This document shows positions 1 through 9,187 of a stretch of 64,000 bases of DNA, one piece after another. The stretch's first letter is position 1, and each line of letters begins with the position of its first letter. The DNA is from Terrirubrum flagellatum (GTDB lineage Bacteria > Pseudomonadota > Alphaproteobacteria > Rhizobiales > Beijerinckiaceae). Where the stretch lies: NCBI RefSeq assembly GCF_022059845.1, contig NZ_CP091851.1:4453501-4517500 (forward strand). The letters run 5' to 3'. The notes under the pieces were generated by a model. It worked only from the letters and a program-made list of their open reading frames with translations, did not search any database and had not been told where the DNA came from. Position numbers and translations under genes: made by a program.

Positions 1-177
1 AAGGCGGGCTGGTATCTCGACCAGCTGAAGGCGAAGGGCATGAAAGTCATGCCGCCCTCGCCCGAACTCGCCGCCGGCTTCCGTAAGGCCGGCGACCAAC
101 TGACCACCGACTGGCTGAAGCGCGCCGGCTCGGACGGACAGGCGATCGTCGACGCCTACAAGAAGGCCGGCTCCTGA
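1..177 (+). CDS. C-terminal fragment, probable TRAP-type solute-binding protein (DctP-like)
   Basis: The gene enters from outside the window; only the last 58 codons are visible, in frame 1, ending in TGA. The tail has the spacing W(L/Y)...AG..G...I...Y that closes many DctP-family periplasmic substrate-binding proteins of TRAP transporters (for example DWLKRAGSDGQAIVDAYKK). Such proteins capture organic acids or related solutes for a DctQ/DctM membrane pair. No DctQ or DctM gene follows; a hairpin terminator comes directly after, so any partners lie upstream. The call rests on the C-terminal pattern alone, and another periplasmic binding protein is possible. Confidence 0.5.
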   Translation, partial: KAGWYLDQLKAKGMKVMPPSPELAAGFRKAGDQLTTDWLKRAGSDGQAIVDAYKKAGS

Positions 178-203
178 CGTTTGGTCAGATTTCGCCTTAC
201 AAG

Positions 204-228
204 CGCCGCCTTCGGGCGGCGTTTCTAT
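204..228 (+). terminator. Rho-independent terminator after the TRAP-like gene
   Basis: A 7-bp GC stem (CGCCGCC / GGCGGCG) with a stable TTCG tetraloop is followed by TTTCTATTT. It lies 26 bases after the stop codon and isolates the following TetR gene. Confidence 0.8.
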
Positions 229-276
229 TTCCGACTGTTGCCGCTCCTTGACGCAAAGGCCGTTTTCCGGCAATAA

Positions 277-298
277 AAAACGAACGTCCGTTCGTTTT
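277..298. promoter_or_regulatory. Palindromic operator for the TetR-type repressor
   Basis: Perfect inverted repeat: AAAACGAACG, a 2-base spacer TC, then CGTTCGTTTT. The right arm ends 8 bases before the ATG of the TetR gene, so bound repressor would cover the start region and block transcription of the whole three-gene operon. Size and symmetry fit a TetR-family homodimer site. Assignment to this regulator is inferred from position. Confidence 0.75.
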
Positions 299-306
299 GT
301 TATAAC

Positions 307-999
307 ATGCCCAAAATTACGCCAGATCGTCAGACCAAACGGCGCGATCGCATCCTCGACGCGGCAGAGCGCTGCTTTGCGCGTAGCGGCTTCCAGGGCG
401 CGACCATCGCCGAGATATGCGCCGACGCCGGCGTCTCCGCCGGCGGCGCCTATCTCTATTTCAAGTCGAAGGAAGACCTGATCGCCGGCATCACCGAGCG
501 CGACCGCGAGCGCATCGCCGTTGATTTCATGCGTCTCGGCGATGCTCCGGACTTTCTGGCGGCTCTCGACGGAATGGCCCAGCATTATCTGATCGACGAG
601 CCGCTATACCGGCGCGTGCTGTTCATGGAGATCGCCGCCGCCGCCACGCGCAATCCTGCAGTGGCCGAGCAATGGCGGCGCATCGATCGCGTGATCCGGG
701 AGGTATTCAAAAAAGCGCTTGCGACGCAGATCGCCGCCGGGCGCATCAAGCCGCTCTACGATCTCGATACGCTCGCAGCCATGATGATGGTGATCGGCGA
801 CGGCATGTGCCAGCGCATCACCCTCGATCCCGACTTTGATCAGGCGACAGCCGTCCCCGTGATGATGACGCTTGTGCGTCAGCTGCTCGGCGTCGACGAA
901 GCGCCTGTCTCCGAAACGCCAGACAAACCGGCCGCGCATCGCCTTGAGCAACCAACACCAGACAAGCCAGCGGCGGCCAACGCTGCGGCGACCGTTTGA
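307..999 (+). CDS. TetR/AcrR-family repressor of the adjacent efflux operon
   Basis: A 230-residue protein with an N-terminal TetR helix-turn-helix at about residues 12-58 (AAERCFARSGFQGATIAEIC, then VSAGGAYLYFKSKEDL). The C-terminal ligand-binding half is helical and followed by a low-complexity Pro/Ala/Asp tail. It is the first gene of a TetR-MFP-RND operon, with 7 bases between its stop and the adaptor ATG, so it probably represses its own operon through the palindrome upstream and is released by a pump substrate. No good Shine-Dalgarno sequence precedes the ATG, because the operator occupies that space; translation may start on a very short leader. The inducer cannot be read from the sequence. 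Confidence 0.9.
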   Translation: MPKITPDRQTKRRDRILDAAERCFARSGFQGATIAEICADAGVSAGGAYLYFKSKEDLIAGITERDRERIAVDFMRLGDAPDFLAALDGMAQHYLIDEPLYRRVLFMEIAAAATRNPAVAEQWRRIDRVIREVFKKALATQIAAGRIKPLYDLDTLAAMMMVIGDGMCQRITLDPDFDQATAVPVMMTLVRQLLGVDEAPVSETPDKPAAHRLEQPTPDKPAAANAAATV

Positions 1000-1006
1000 G
1001 GACGTC

Positions 1007-2185
1007 ATGACTTCCCGCTTTTTCCTTTCCGTCCTGACCTGCGTCTGCGCGCTCGGTATCACGCGACCGGCCTCCGCCGAGGACAAGGCGACGCTGCCCG
1101 CGACGCCGCCGCCAGCGGTGACTGTCGTTCGCGCGGTTCCGACGGAGCTCGCCGAGACTGTGTTCGTGTCCGGCACGCTGACGCCGCGCGATGAGGCGCT
1201 GGTCGGCCCTGAAGTGGACGGGCTGCGCATCGTCGAGCTTTCCGCCGACGAGGGCGACCGCGTGAAAGCAGGCCAGACCCTTACGCGCCTGTCGCGTGAA
1301 ACGCTCGACATCATGCTGCTGCAGAACACGGCCGCGCTGTTGAAGATCGACGCGTCGATCGATCAGGCGAAAGCGCAGATCGCGCAGGCGGAGGCCGATC
1401 TCGTCTGGTCGAACGCGACGCTTGAACGCTCGAAGCAGCTCGATCGCAGCGGCTTCGCCTCGAAAGAAGTGATCGACCAGAAGACGGCGAGCGCGCGCGG
1501 CGCCCAGGCGAAACTCAACGCCGCGAAGGAAGGGCTGTCGCTTGCGGAAGCCGATCGCCAGCAGACGCTCGCGCAACGCAAGGACACCGAACTCAGGATC
1601 GCGCGCACCGACATCAAGTCGCCGGTCGATGGCGTCGTCAGCCGGCGCACGGCGAAGATCGGCGCGATCGTCTCGGGCAGTCAGGATCCGCTGTTCCGCA
1701 TCATCAAGGACGGCGTGGTCGAGATCGAGGCCGACGTCTCGGAAACCGTTCTCGCGCGTCTGAAGCCTGGGCAAAAGATCGAGGCGACAATCGCCGGCTC
1801 GGACGAGCCGATCCGCGGTCAGGTGCGGCTCGTGTCGCCGGAGATCAACCGGACGACGCGGCTCGGCCGCGTGCGGCTGACGCTCGATACGCCGCGCATG
1901 CCGTCGATCGGCTCGTTTGCGCGCGCGACCATCGAGATTGCGCGGCGCACAGGACTGGCCGTGCCGCAATCGGCGGTGCTCACGACCGCGGACCGCACGG
2001 AAATCCAGGTGGTGGTCGACGGCATGGTGCAGACGCGCGCGGTGAAAGTCGGCATCAAATCAAACGGCATGGCGCAGATCGAAGACGGCGTGAAGGAGGG
2101 CGAGGACGTGATCGCCATCTCCGGCACCTTCGTGCGCAACGGCGATCGCGTGACGCCCGTCGCGCGCACCGCCTCGGCAAAATGA
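1007..2185 (+). CDS. RND efflux periplasmic adaptor (membrane fusion protein)
   Basis: A 392-residue AcrA/MexA-type adaptor that links the inner-membrane RND pump to an outer-membrane channel. The ATG at 1007 is chosen because GAGGAC lies just upstream and the first 24 residues form a signal peptide ending PASA. The order is standard: an N-terminal beta-barrel strand, a lipoyl half-domain (VGPEVDGLRIVELSADEGDR, VKAGQTL), a long alpha hairpin at about residues 100-205, the second lipoyl half (DIKSPVDGVVSRR), and a C-terminal beta-barrel and membrane-proximal domain. There is no lipobox cysteine, so it is probably soluble or membrane-associated rather than lipidated. It is 13 bases upstream of the pump gene. 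Confidence 0.92.
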   Translation: MTSRFFLSVLTCVCALGITRPASAEDKATLPATPPPAVTVVRAVPTELAETVFVSGTLTPRDEALVGPEVDGLRIVELSADEGDRVKAGQTLTRLSRETLDIMLLQNTAALLKIDASIDQAKAQIAQAEADLVWSNATLERSKQLDRSGFASKEVIDQKTASARGAQAKLNAAKEGLSLAEADRQQTLAQRKDTELRIARTDIKSPVDGVVSRRTAKIGAIVSGSQDPLFRIIKDGVVEIEADVSETVLARLKPGQKIEATIAGSDEPIRGQVRLVSPEINRTTRLGRVRLTLDTPRMPSIGSFARATIEIARRTGLAVPQSAVLTTADRTEIQVVVDGMVQTRAVKVGIKSNGMAQIEDGVKEGEDVIAISGTFVRNGDRVTPVARTASAK

Positions 2186-2198
2186 AGCGGTCAGATCC

Positions 2199-5100
2199 AT
2201 GGCTTCAAGCTCGGTCAATTTCTCCGCCTTTTCGATCCGGCGTCCGATCCCCGCGATCGTGATGTTCGGCGTGCTCATGCTGATGGGGCTCTTCTCGTTC
2301 AAGTCGATCTCCGTCACCAAATTCCCGAACATCGACGTGCCGGTCGTGCTCGTCACCGTGACGCAGCAGGGCGCTGCGCCGGCCGAACTCGAGACGCAGG
2401 TCGCACGCAAGGTCGAGGATGCGGTCGCCGGCATCGCCGGCGTCAAGCACATCATGTCGACGCTGACCGACGGCAATTCGGCGACGACGATCGAATTCCA
2501 GCTCGAGACCAATGTCGACCGCTCCGTGAACGACGTGAAAGACGCGATCGCGAAAATTCGCGCCGACCTTCCGCGCACGATCGACGAGCCGATCATCCAG
2601 CGCATCGACGTCGAGGGGCAGGCGATCCTGTCCTACGCCATCGCCTCACCCGGCATGACGCTCGAACAGCTTTCCTGGTTCGGCGATGATGTGGTGAAGC
2701 GCGAACTGCAGGGATTGCGCGCGGTCGGACAGGTCGAACGCTATGGCGGCGTGACGCGCGAAATCCAGGTCACGCTCGATCCCGATCGTCTGATGTCGCT
2801 CGGCGTCACCGCGTCCGACGTGAACAAGCAGGTGCGCTCGACAAGCGTCGATCTCGCCGGCGGTCGTGGACAGATCGGCGGCAAGGAGCAGTCGATCCGT
2901 ACGCTCGCGGCGGCGCGCACGGTCGAAGACCTCGCCAATACGCGCATCATGCTGCCCGGCGGCCGCGAAGTCAGGCTCTCCGAAATCGCGACGGTGAGCG
3001 ATGGGTTCGAAGAGCCGCGCTCCTTCGCGCGGCTCAACGGCAAGGACCCTGTCGTCACGATCAACGTGTTCCGCGCCAAGGGCGCGAGCGAACTCGTGGT
3101 CAAGACGAATGTCGAGAAAAAGATCGCGGAACTGCGCCAGCGCAATCCTAACGTCAGCTTCACGCTGATCGACGATGCGGTCGCCTACACCTACGGCAAT
3201 TTCAGCTCGACCATGCATACGCTGGTCGAGGGCGCGCTGCTGGCCGTCGTCGTCGTGTTCATCTTCCTGCGGGACTGGCGCGCGACGCTCGTCGCGGCGG
3301 TGGCGCTGCCGCTTTCGATCATCCCGACATTCTGGGCGATGGAGGCGATTCACTTCTCGCTCAACCTCGTCAGCCTGCTCGCACTGACGCTGGTGACCGG
3401 CATCCTCGTCGACGACGCCATCGTCGAGATCGAGAATATTGTACGCCATATGCGCATGGGCAAATCGCCCTATCGCGCCGCCATGGAGGCGGCCGACGAG
3501 ATCGGACTCGCGGTCATCGCGATCACCATGACGATCGTCGCGGTCTTCGCTCCGGTGTCGTTCATGCCGGGAATCGCCGGCCAGTATTTCAAGCAGTTCG
3601 GCCTCACCGTCGTGATCGCGGTGCTGTTCTCGCTGTTGGTGGCGCGCCTCGTCACGCCGATGATGGCGGCCTACCTCATGCGCAATCCGAACCATAAGGA
3701 GCACAAGGACGGTTTCGTCATGCGCGCCTATATGGGTTTTCTGCGCATCACGCTGGCGCACAAGCGCTTCCGCATTCCGATCTGGCCGCTGAACAAGTTC
3801 CGTATCCCGTTCAACGCCGCTTACCTCACGCTCGTCACGGGCGTCGTCCTGTTTTCGGCGACGATCTGGGCGACACAGTTCCTGCCGACAGGATTCATTC
3901 CGCCTGAGGACAATGGCCGCATCGTGCTCTCCTTCGAGATGCCGCCGGGTGTGACCGTGCCCGACATGATGCGCAAGACCGACGAGGCCGCCGCAGTGAT
4001 CCGGCAGTCGCCGGAAGTTCGCCAAGTCTATGTCATCGGCGGCGCGACCGCGATCGGCGCGCGCGACGTGCGCAAGGCGACCCTCGTCATCCAGATCGGA
4101 CCGAAGAGCGAGCGTCCACGTCACCAGAAGGCGCTTGAAGGCGAAATCACCGCGCGACTCGCCGCCGTGCCCGATCTGCGCGTCTACAAGGTCAATGAGC
4201 GCGGCGATCGCGAATTGTCGGTGTCGCTTCTGTCGAGCGACCCGGCCGCGCTGGCGCGCGCCGTCGGCAATCTCGAAGGCGCCATGCGGCGCGTGCCGGG
4301 CTTCCTGAACGTCGCGGCGAACGCTGGTCTGGATCGCCCTGAAATCCGCATCACGCCGCGCTTCGATGAAGCTGCGCGCTTCGGAATCGCCACGGACCAG
4401 ATCTCCGACGCCGTGCGCGTCGCGACGATCGGCGATGTCGGCCCCAATCTCGCGAAGTTCAACGCCGGCGACCGGCTGGTGCCGATCCGCGTGCAGTTCC
4501 AGACGCAGGCGCGCGGCGATCTGCGATTCGTGCAGAACATGATGATCGCAGGCGGGACCGGCGCGACGGTTCCGCTGGCGTCAGTCGCGGATGTCGATTT
4601 CGGCCAGGGGCCGGCTTCGATCGACCGCTACGACCGCGTGCGCCGAGTCGTGGTCGGCGCCGATCTCGGCGGCGTCATTCCGCTCGGCGAGGCGGTGCAG
4701 ACGTCGCTGTCGCTCCCGGAAGCGAAGAATCTGCCAGCTGGCGTGCGCGTGCAGCAGTCAGGCGACGCGGAAGTGATGGGCGAGGTGTTCGACGGTTTCG
4801 CCAAGGCGATGGTGCTCGGCATCATGCTCGTGCTCGGCGTGCTGATCCTGCTGTTCGGCAGCGTGTTCCAGCCGATCACCATCCTGCTTTCTCTGCCGCT
4901 CTCGATCGGCGGCGTGGTGGCGGCGCTGCTGATCACCAACAATCCGGTGTCGATGCCTGTTGTGATCGGCATCCTGATGCTGATGGGCATTGTCACCAAA
5001 AACGCGATCATGCTCGTCGATTTCGCGGTCGAGTCGGAAGCGCGCGGCGTCAAGCAGCAGGAGGCGATTCTCGACGCCGGACACAAGCGCGCGCGGCCGA

Positions 5101-5423
5101 TCGTGATGACGACCATCGCCATGGCGGCCGGCATGCTGCCGACAGCGCTCGGCTATGGTGACGGCGGCGAGTTCCGCGCGCCGATGGCGATCGCGGTGAT
5201 CGGCGGGCTTCTCGTCTCGACGGTGCTGTCGCTGATCTTCGTGCCGTCCTTCTTCTGCGTGATGGACGACCTGTCGCGCTTCATCGCGCGCTTCGGCCGC
5301 AAGCTGATCAATCCGAACGAGGACATGATCGCGGCGAGCCATCAGTCGGCGCACGCCGATGCGATGAACGTGTTGCGGGAAGCCAACGATCGCGGCCAAC
5401 GCATCGCGCAAGCGGCGGAATAG
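2199..5423 (+). CDS. RND-family inner-membrane efflux pump (HAE1-like)
   Basis: A 1,074-residue proton-driven multidrug exporter of the AcrB/MexB superfamily, close to the usual length of about 1,040. The protein starts with an amphipathic helix and TM1, followed by the first periplasmic porter loop. The TM4 proton-relay pair is present in LVTGILVDDAIVEIEN (Asp405 and Asp406), and the TM10 lysine in GIVTKNAIMLVDF (Lys934). Both key elements are intact, so the pump should be active. It is cotranscribed with the adaptor and repressor genes. No outer-membrane factor gene follows; the next gene converges from the other strand, so a TolC-like channel must be encoded elsewhere. Substrate is unknown. 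Confidence 0.93.
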   Translation: MASSSVNFSAFSIRRPIPAIVMFGVLMLMGLFSFKSISVTKFPNIDVPVVLVTVTQQGAAPAELETQVARKVEDAVAGIAGVKHIMSTLTDGNSATTIEFQLETNVDRSVNDVKDAIAKIRADLPRTIDEPIIQRIDVEGQAILSYAIASPGMTLEQLSWFGDDVVKRELQGLRAVGQVERYGGVTREIQVTLDPDRLMSLGVTASDVNKQVRSTSVDLAGGRGQIGGKEQSIRTLAAARTVEDLANTRIMLPGGREVRLSEIATVSDGFEEPRSFARLNGKDPVVTINVFRAKGASELVVKTNVEKKIAELRQRNPNVSFTLIDDAVAYTYGNFSSTMHTLVEGALLAVVVVFIFLRDWRATLVAAVALPLSIIPTFWAMEAIHFSLNLVSLLALTLVTGILVDDAIVEIENIVRHMRMGKSPYRAAMEAADEIGLAVIAITMTIVAVFAPVSFMPGIAGQYFKQFGLTVVIAVLFSLLVARLVTPMMAAYLMRNPNHKEHKDGFVMRAYMGFLRITLAHKRFRIPIWPLNKFRIPFNAAYLTLVTGVVLFSATIWATQFLPTGFIPPEDNGRIVLSFEMPPGVTVPDMMRKTDEAAAVIRQSPEVRQVYVIGGATAIGARDVRKATLVIQIGPKSERPRHQKALEGEITARLAAVPDLRVYKVNERGDRELSVSLLSSDPAALARAVGNLEGAMRRVPGFLNVAANAGLDRPEIRITPRFDEAARFGIATDQISDAVRVATIGDVGPNLAKFNAGDRLVPIRVQFQTQARGDLRFVQNMMIAGGTGATVPLASVADVDFGQGPASIDRYDRVRRVVVGADLGGVIPLGEAVQTSLSLPEAKNLPAGVRVQQSGDAEVMGEVFDGFAKAMVLGIMLVLGVLILLFGSVFQPITILLSLPLSIGGVVAALLITNNPVSMPVVIGILMLMGIVTKNAIMLVDFAVESEARGVKQQEAILDAGHKRARPIVMTTIAMAAGMLPTALGYGDGGEFRAPMAIAVIGGLLVSTVLSLIFVPSFFCVMDDLSRFIARFGRKLINPNEDMIAASHQSAHADAMNVLREANDRGQRIAQAAE

Positions 5424-5454
5424 ACGGGAAACCGAAAATGGCGGCGCGCCGGCT

Positions 5455-5949
5455 TCACGCCAGCGCGTCGATCTCCTCGGGCTTGAGATGGCCCGGCACG
5501 ATCACGATCGGGATCGGAAACGTCGCGGCGCTCTTGCCGGCGAGTGACGACACCAGAGGTCCAGGCCCTTCCTTGCCGGTGCCTGCGGCGAGCACAAGGA
5601 ACGCGATGTCCTCGTCCTCGTCGATCAGCTTGACGATCTCGTCGGCCTTCGCGCCAACCTTGATCAGCGTCTGCGGCTCGACGCCGGCCAACGCGCGCAT
5701 ACCGCCGGCCGCTTCGTCGAGCATCGCTTGCGCCTCTTCCTTCGCCTCGGCCTCCATCAGCGAGCCGACGCCGAGGATCGGCGGCGCTTCCGGCGGCGCG
5801 ACGATGGTCAGCATCGAGACGCCGGCCATGACGCGCGCCGCGCGCCGCCCGGCGAAACGGATCGCGACCGCGCTCTCCGGCGTCCCGTCGATGATGACGA
5901 GAAATTTCGGCCGGTGCCCGGATTCAAAGGATCGTCGGCGTTTGCTCAT
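5455..5949 (-). CDS. Universal stress protein (UspA-like)
   Basis: A 164-residue single-domain cytosolic protein with the UspA fold. The first strand is KFLVIIDGTPESAVAIRFAGRRA, with the Asp that contacts nucleotide in ATP-binding members. The middle helix is Ala/Glu-rich (about residues 65-80). The C-terminal half carries LVLAAGTGKEGPGPLVSSLAG followed by PIPIVIVPG, resembling the GxxGxxxxxxxxGS(S/T) phosphate loop although not perfect. The 3' end converges on the RND gene with 31 bases between stops. It is downstream of trpS on the same strand, but a hairpin lies between them. The biological trigger is unknown. Confidence 0.8.
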   Translation of the reverse strand: MSKRRRSFESGHRPKFLVIIDGTPESAVAIRFAGRRAARVMAGVSMLTIVAPPEAPPILGVGSLMEAEAKEEAQAMLDEAAGGMRALAGVEPQTLIKVGAKADEIVKLIDEDEDIAFLVLAAGTGKEGPGPLVSSLAGKSAATFPIPIVIVPGHLKPEEIDALA

Positions 5950-5982
5950 GAGCGGCTCCGCTGGCGGAGTCTAACTGGGAAT

Positions 5983-6010
5983 GCTCCGGGCGCAAATCAA
6001 CGCCCGGAGC
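5983..6010 (-). terminator. Hairpin between trpS and the stress-protein gene
   Basis: A 10-bp stem (GCTCCGGGCG / CGCCCGGAGC) with an 8-base loop lies 12 bases past the trpS stop on the minus strand. The minus-strand sequence after it lacks a clear T-run (ATTCCCAGTT), so termination may be weak or the hairpin may only stabilise the mRNA end. Confidence 0.45.
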
Positions 6011-6022
6011 CGTGCTTCCAGT

Positions 6023-7078
6023 TCAACACCCGCCGACGAAGCCAACGATCTCGCGCACCTCGCGCATGATCGGCGCGGCGATCCCACGCGCCCGGCTGGC
6101 GCCGTCCGCCAGAATGCGATCGATTTCGGCGGGATCAGCAAGCAGGCGGCGCATTTCCGATGTGATAGGCCCGAGCTTCTCGACCGCGAGATCGACGAGC
6201 GCCGATTTGAACGCCGAGAATTGCCGGCCGCCGATCTCGTCGAGCGCCTGCTGCTTCGTGACAGACTTCAGCGCGGCGTAGATGCCAACGAGATTGTCGG
6301 CTTCGGGGCGCGTCTCCAGACCCTTTTCCTCGGAAGGCAGCGCGTCCGGATCGGTCTTCGCCTTGCGGATCTTCTGGGCGATCGCGTCGGCGTCGTCAGT
6401 CAGGTTGATGCGCGAATAATCCGAAGGGTCGGATTTCGACATCTTCTTGGAGCCGTCGCGCAGGCTCATGACCCGCGCCGCCGGCCCGCCAATGACAGGC
6501 TCGGTCAACGGGAAATATTGCTCGCCGAAGCCGCGCTCGGCGATGCGCGCGGCATAGTCGTTATTGAATTTCTGCGCGATGTCGCGCGTCAGCTCGAGAT
6601 GCTGCTTCTGGTCCTCGCCGACAGGCACATGCGTCGCCTTGTAGGCGAGGATGTCGGCCGCCATCAGCACGGGATAGTCATAGAGCCCGATCGACGCGTT
6701 TTCGCGATCCTTGCCCGCCTTCTCCTTGAACTGCGTCATGCGGTTGAGCCAGCCGAGGCGCGCCACGCAATTGAACACCCAGGCGAGCTCTGCGTGCTCG
6801 GCGACCTGGCTCTGATTGAAGAGGATCGAGCCCCTGGGGTCGATACCGGCGGCGATATAGGCGGCCGCCACCTCCCGGATCGAGCGCGTGAGGTCGGCCG
6901 GATCCTGCGCGGTGGTGATCGCATGCATATCGACGACGCAGTAGATGCAGTCGTGCGTCTTCTGCATTTCCACCCAGCGCACGAGGGCGCCGAGATAATT
7001 GCCGAGATGAAGGGTGTGGGTGGGCTGCATGCCCGAGAAGACGCGCGGCTTGAAGCCGCCAGCGGTTGGCGTCGCCAT
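6023..7078 (-). CDS. trpS: Tryptophanyl-tRNA synthetase
   Basis: A class Ic aminoacyl-tRNA synthetase that charges tRNA-Trp. The HIGH-like motif lies in [17 protein letters not shown] near the N-terminus, and the KMSKS loop in [12 protein letters not shown]. At 351 residues it is slightly longer than the compact bacterial enzyme of about 330 residues. The start at 7078 gives [16 protein letters not shown], matching the usual short lead into the first strand; the frame stays open 36 codons further upstream, but that stretch is arginine-rich and unlikely to be coding. Many alphaproteobacteria place trpS next to murJ and a universal stress protein; here the Usp neighbour is kept. Confidence 0.96.
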   Translation of the reverse strand: MATPTAGGFKPRVFSGMQPTHTLHLGNYLGALVRWVEMQKTHDCIYCVVDMHAITTAQDPADLTRSIREVAAAYIAAGIDPRGSILFNQSQVAEHAELAWVFNCVARLGWLNRMTQFKEKAGKDRENASIGLYDYPVLMAADILAYKATHVPVGEDQKQHLELTRDIAQKFNNDYAARIAERGFGEQYFPLTEPVIGGPAARVMSLRDGSKKMSKSDPSDYSRINLTDDADAIAQKIRKAKTDPDALPSEEKGLETRPEADNLVGIYAALKSVTKQQALDEIGGRQFSAFKSALVDLAVEKLGPITSEMRRLLADPAEIDRILADGASRARGIAAPIMREVREIVGFVGGC

Positions 7079-7211
7079 GGTTTGGACCCCTGCCAGAACG
7101 GCCTGCGCGGATCGCCGGATTGGACGCCGGCCCGAACAGGCGGTGAAAACGGCGGCGCTTATGGCAGGCGTGAAACGGATGAGCAAGCGCCCCCGGCGCT
7201 TGGCGTCGCCT

Positions 7212-7613
7212 CTATTCGGTGGAGATGTTGTCGTTCGAAGCCGGCGCGTGCGCCCGCGTCCGCGTCATCGCCGCGCGTTCGGCGATGACGCGTCCGATCT
7301 CGGCCGCCCGGTAAGGCTTGGCGATGAAGGCGGCATGCCTCAGCTCCAGCGGCACCTCGTCGACCTTCGAGCCGGAGACGAAGGCGAAAGGCGTGCCGTT
7401 CTGATTGAGCAGGCGGGCGAACTCGAACGTCTTGCCGTCCTCGACGTCGATGTCGAGGAGCGCAAAATCAATCTGCTCTGCGATCAGTTGGCGAGCCTTC
7501 GCGATCGACGGCGACCAGCAGACCTCGCTGGGCGCCGCTGCGGCGACCAGGGTCTCCAGGTCGAGCGCGATCAGCGGCTCGTCCTCCAGAATAAGGATAC
7601 GCAGGGGTTTCAT
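7212..7613 (-). CDS. Single-domain response regulator (receiver only)
   Basis: A 133-residue CheY-like receiver without an output domain. The acidic pocket is LILEDEP, the phosphoacceptor aspartate is in [11 protein letters not shown], the switch serine in FAFVSGS, and the conserved lysine in FIAKPYRA, so phosphotransfer chemistry should be intact. The start at 7613 ([13 protein letters not shown]) places the first beta strand at the N-terminus as in CheY; an upstream extension of 22 codons is open but does not look like receiver sequence. No histidine kinase is adjacent. Such orphan receivers in alphaproteobacteria often act in phosphorelays or general stress control, but no partner is visible here. 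Confidence 0.85.
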   Translation of the reverse strand: MKPLRILILEDEPLIALDLETLVAAAAPSEVCWSPSIAKARQLIAEQIDFALLDIDVEDGKTFEFARLLNQNGTPFAFVSGSKVDEVPLELRHAAFIAKPYRAAEIGRVIAERAAMTRTRAHAPASNDNISTE

Positions 7614-7717
7614 GACTTCGACCACTCGTCTTTCAAAACGGGGAATTGCGCAGATCGCGTTAAGTTCGGCGCCCGCCATCGCTTATGTTCAACAGGGCGT
7701 TACCAGAGCTCGTCCGG

Positions 7718-7754
7718 TAAAACGAAATCGCCCGGCGCGCTTGAAACGCGCCGG
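7718..7754 (-). terminator. Rho-independent terminator after hslU
   Basis: The 8-bp stem CCGGCGCG / CGCGCCGG (7732-7739 and 7747-7754) is followed on the minus strand by a T-rich stretch (GATTTCGTTTTA). It lies about 80 bases beyond the hslU stop. Confidence 0.6.
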
Positions 7755-7830
7755 ACGCCCAATCCGGAGACTTCGCGAGAATGGCGGCGGCGGCCCAAAG
7801 TTCCGTCGCGCCCGCGAACCGATATTCGAC

Positions 7831-9141
7831 CTACAGAATGAAGCGGCTCACATCCGCATTCTTCGCGAGTTCGCCGACCTGCGACGTGACATAGGCGGCG
7901 TCGATCGAAGCGGTCTCGCCGGCGCGATCGGCGGCCGAGAAGGAGATGTCGTCGAGGATGCGCTCCAGCACCGTCTGAAGCCGGCGAGCGCCGATATTCT
8001 CGACGGCGGCGTTCACCTCGGCAGCGACCTTGGCGATCGCGCCGATGGAGTCGTCGGTGAATTCGAGCTTGAGACCTTCCGTCTGCATCAGCGCCACATA
8101 CTGCTTGATCAGGCTCGCCTCGGTGTCGGTCAGGATGCGACGGAAGTCGTCCTCGCCAAGCGCCTGCAGCTCCACGCGGATCGGCAGGCGGCCCTGCAGC
8201 TCCGGCAAGAGATCGGAGGGCTTGGAGACGTGAAACGCGCCCGATGCGATGAACAGGATATGGTCGGTCTTTATCGCGCCGTGCTTGGTCGAGACGGTCG
8301 AGCCTTCGATCAGCGGCAGGAGATCGCGCTGCACGCCCTCGCGCGATACGTCAGCGCCGGCGCGGCCCTCGCGGGCGCAGATCTTGTCGATCTCGTCGAG
8401 GAACACGATGCCGTTGTCCTGCACCTCGCGGATCGCCTCCTGCACGATGGCGTCCTGATCGAGAATCTTGTCGGCCTCCTCATTGATCAGCGGGCCGTAT
8501 GCATCGCCAACGGCGAGACGACGCGGCTTGCCGCGGCCGCCGCCCATCGCCTTGCCGAAGATGTCGCCGAGATTGATCGCGCCGACCGACGCGCCCGGCA
8601 TGCCGGGCAAATCGAACATGGGCAGGCCTGACGACGCCTCCTTCAGTTCGACCTCGATTTCCTTGTCGTTCAACTCGTTCATGCGCAGCTTGCGGCGAAA
8701 ACTCTCGCGCGTCGCCGGGCTCGCGCCAGCGCCGACCAGCGCATCGAGCACGCGCTCTTCAGCCGCAAGTTCAGCCTTCGCCTGCACCGCCTTGCGCTTC
8801 GCCTGCCGGACATGAGCGATGCCGACCTCGACGAGATCGCGGATGATCGATTCCACATCGCGGCCGACATAGCCGACCTCGGTGAATTTCGTCGCCTCAA
8901 CCTTGAGGAACGGCGCATTGGCGAGCTTCGCGAGACGGCGCGCAATCTCGGTCTTGCCGCAGCCGGTCGGGCCGATCATCAGGATGTTCTTCGGCAGCAC
9001 CTCCTCGCGCATGGCGCCGGTGAGTTGCTGACGCCGCCAGCGATTGCGCAAGGCGATCGCGACGGCGCGCTTCGCCTCCTTCTGGCCGACGATATAGCGA
9101 TCGAGTTCGGAAACGATCTCGCGTGGGGAAAATGTGGTCAT
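7831..9141 (-). CDS. hslU: ATP-dependent protease ATPase subunit HslU (ClpY)
   Basis: The AAA+ unfoldase of the HslUV protease, 436 residues (E. coli 443). The N-terminus reads [17 protein letters not shown], typical of HslU. Walker A is GPTGCGKTE (about residues 58-66), and [10 protein letters not shown] is the conserved pore-loop region. The I-domain follows at about residues 110-240, Walker B is [10 protein letters not shown], and sensor motifs come after. The C-terminus ends SRFIL; in this family the last residues insert into HslV to activate it. It is the third gene after hslV and a membrane-protein gene, 46 bases downstream of the latter, so the set probably forms one heat-inducible transcript. 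Confidence 0.97.
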   Translation of the reverse strand: MTTFSPREIVSELDRYIVGQKEAKRAVAIALRNRWRRQQLTGAMREEVLPKNILMIGPTGCGKTEIARRLAKLANAPFLKVEATKFTEVGYVGRDVESIIRDLVEVGIAHVRQAKRKAVQAKAELAAEERVLDALVGAGASPATRESFRRKLRMNELNDKEIEVELKEASSGLPMFDLPGMPGASVGAINLGDIFGKAMGGGRGKPRRLAVGDAYGPLINEEADKILDQDAIVQEAIREVQDNGIVFLDEIDKICAREGRAGADVSREGVQRDLLPLIEGSTVSTKHGAIKTDHILFIASGAFHVSKPSDLLPELQGRLPIRVELQALGEDDFRRILTDTEASLIKQYVALMQTEGLKLEFTDDSIGAIAKVAAEVNAAVENIGARRLQTVLERILDDISFSAADRAGETASIDAAYVTSQVGELAKNADVSRFIL

Positions 9142-9187
9142 GTCGGATTCGCGTTGGGATCAAACTGCATGATGATTGCGGCGCCCG

